From Flavobacteriales bacterium UBA7443 (GTDB lineage Bacteria > Bacteroidota > Bacteroidia > Flavobacteriales_D > Sanyastnellaceae), in contig DLQB01000164.1 of assembly GCA_002477505.1 (NCBI GenBank), forward strand, positions 1-7,245: 7,245 nucleotides of DNA, written 5' to 3'. The notes beneath the pieces were generated by a model. It ran no database searches. It worked only from the letters and a program-made list of their open reading frames with translations, and was not told the DNA's origin. Below are positions 6,280 to 7,245 of this stretch, piece by piece. The position numbers were made by a program, and so were the translations under genes. How positions within the stretch are numbered: position 1 is the first letter of the stretch; every line of letters begins with the position of its first letter.

Positions 6280-6329
6280 TATTTGGCAAAGCCGTTTGTG
6301 GACGTTTACGTGTCTTTCATACACAGTTT

Positions 6330-6361
6330 ATTGGTATTGTGGGAATTTATTCGTACTTTTC
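6330..6361 (+). promoter_or_regulatory. Candidate Bacteroidota-type promoter for the secreted modular protein
   Basis: ATTG (6330-6333) and TACTTTTC (6354-6361) are 20 bases apart, close to the TTTG-N19-TAnnTTTG consensus, with one mismatch in each box. The start of transcription would lie near 6367, giving a ~55-base leader before the ATG at 6422. The surrounding 142-base gap is AT-richer than the flanking genes. No terminator hairpin is evident after the transporter stop, so read-through from upstream is also possible. Confidence 0.33.
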
Positions 6362-6421
6362 TGCCGATTGAATACTTGTGCTCAATGGTCGCATATATGT
6401 ATTCGTCTAAAACTTAATCAT

Positions 6422-7245
6422 ATGAAGAAGGGAAATTTTCTTATCATGATGCTTGCCTTGACGGTAGCATCTTACGCCCAGCAGTTGACTTTAACCGTCG
6501 ACCTGTGTGACGCGAATCCAGCGGAAGTTCGAATGACCGGTCCATGGTGGGGTTGGGATCCGATGGGCGGACCAGTTGCAGCCGACAACGGCGATGGAAC
6601 TTGGACAATCACACTGGATACGCCTACAGAAAACATGGAATACCTCTGGGTTTCTGATGCGGTTCAAGAAAACATCATTGGTTTGGGTTGTGCACCCATC
6701 ACGGACGGTGCGAACTACGCGAACCGATTGTGGGAAGTTGGTTCGGGCAATGTGACTGCTGACGTCTACAATTCATGTGACCCTTGTGGCACTGTGATCG
6801 AAACAGCAGCGGTAACGTTCAATGTGAACATGGCACTGGAAGAAGTTGCCGAGAGCGGCGTTTTTGTTGCCGGAGGAGCCTTTTTTGGTGCACCGGGTGC
6901 TTACCCAATGACGGATGAAGACGGAGATGGTATTTATTCCATTACGATTGATTTGCCGACGCCTTTTACGGATTACTACATTTTTACCAACGGAGCATGC
7001 GGAGACTTTTCATGCAAAGAAGGACTTGCAGGCCAGGAATGTGCCGCAGGTACTTGGAATGACCGGTTGCTAAGCGATATTACAGAAGATACTGTCATCA
7101 GCACGTGCTTCGGCCAGTGCACTACGGATGGTACATGTGAAGCTCCAGAGCCAACCGTGACCGTAAACTTTAACGTTGATTTGAGCCAATTGGACTTTCC
7201 AAATGCGGACTATGATGCGGCGACTGTGAATGGAAGTTGGAACGG
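6422..7245 (+). CDS. Secreted protein of tandem carbohydrate-binding-like modules (3' end outside window)
   Basis: The frame is open from ATG at 6422 to the window end (274 full codons plus two bases), so the gene is cut. A signal peptide covers residues 1-19 (MKKGNFLIMMLALTVASYA, likely cut before QQ). At least three modules follow: about 22-123, 130-239 and 245 onward. Module 2 reads VTFNVNM...VFVAGGAFFGAPGAYPMTDEDGDGIYSITIDLP...FTNGAC...SCKEGLAGQEC...NDRLLSDI...STCFGQC, a pattern I associate with beta-sandwich modules attached to flavobacterial secreted glycoside hydrolases and glucan-binding proteins. The PMTD-x-DGDGxY segment and aromatic WWGW in module 1 fit an E-set/CBM-like fold. Module 1 shares the closing pattern 'NRLWEV...SCDPC' with module 2. 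No catalytic domain is visible in the part seen; one may lie downstream. Its position after a disaccharide-type transporter supports a role in glucan use by inference. The start is fixed by the signal peptide. Confidence 0.85.
   Translation, partial: MKKGNFLIMMLALTVASYAQQLTLTVDLCDANPAEVRMTGPWWGWDPMGGPVAADNGDGTWTITLDTPTENMEYLWVSDAVQENIIGLGCAPITDGANYANRLWEVGSGNVTADVYNSCDPCGTVIETAAVTFNVNMALEEVAESGVFVAGGAFFGAPGAYPMTDEDGDGIYSITIDLPTPFTDYYIFTNGACGDFSCKEGLAGQECAAGTWNDRLLSDITEDTVISTCFGQCTTDGTCEAPEPTVTVNFNVDLSQLDFPNADYDAATVNGSWN
6809..7138 (+). repeat. CBM-like module 2 of the secreted protein (residues 130-239), most diagnostic copy
   Basis: The complete second module has six cysteines (193, 198, 207, 229, 233, 239) and the 'MTDEDGDGIY' turn. 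Module 1 (6485-6790) is shorter and more divergent, and module 3 (from 7154, VTVNFNVDLS...VNGSWNG) is interrupted by the window end. The three share the opening strand pattern 'hydrophobic-x-V-N/D-hydrophobic' and an interior Gly/Trp-rich turn. Confidence 0.7.

Noticed and set aside
6285..6315. Small inverted repeats (CAAA/TTTG, ACGT/ACGT) after the transporter stop
   Set aside because: Stems of only four pairs without a T-run; too weak to call a terminator.

Overview
The window looks like chromosome from a marine-type Bacteroidota, most likely order Flavobacteriales (Cryomorphaceae, Schleiferiaceae or Crocinitomicaceae-like). The reasons are the Cys/Asp-rich 'GCTDxxACNYxxxAxxDDGSC' repeats typical of secreted proteins in that group, the lack of Shine-Dalgarno sequences before every start (leaders are A-rich), promoter-like strings of the TTG-N19/20-TAnnTTTG type, and a Flavobacteriia-like disaccharide-type MFS transporter. 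The lineage call rests on family recognition, not on a marker gene.

Layout, all genes on the + strand: (1) bases 1-432, the C-terminal end of glucose-6-phosphate isomerase (pgi), cut by the window start, followed by a hairpin. (2) 433-567, a short intergenic region with a candidate promoter, a direct repeat and a small dyad. (3) 568-4821, a 1417-residue secreted mosaic protein: a signal peptide, four copies of a ~175-residue domain I cannot name, 16 Cys-rich GC..DDGSC units in four blocks, and a C-terminal dockerin-like EF-hand segment. (4) 4838-4871, a textbook intrinsic terminator. (5) 4930-6279, a 12-TM MFS transporter of the SLC45/maltose-sucrose type. (6) 6280-6421, an intergenic region with a second candidate promoter. 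(7) 6422 to the window end, a secreted protein made of tandem modules that look carbohydrate-binding, cut by the window end.

The transporter, the secreted binding-module protein and pgi could form a loose sugar-use theme: bind or degrade a glucan outside, import a disaccharide, feed glucose-6-phosphate into glycolysis. This is inference from neighbourhood only; the terminator and promoter-like sites suggest separate transcription units. The most notable object is the 1417-residue protein. Its mature part has one lysine and ten arginines. Its Cys-rich units fall into long and short classes, and a third cysteine in the unit core is present in all eight long units and absent from all eight short ones. 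That suggests a disulfide-defined modular architecture around an uncharacterised repeated domain.
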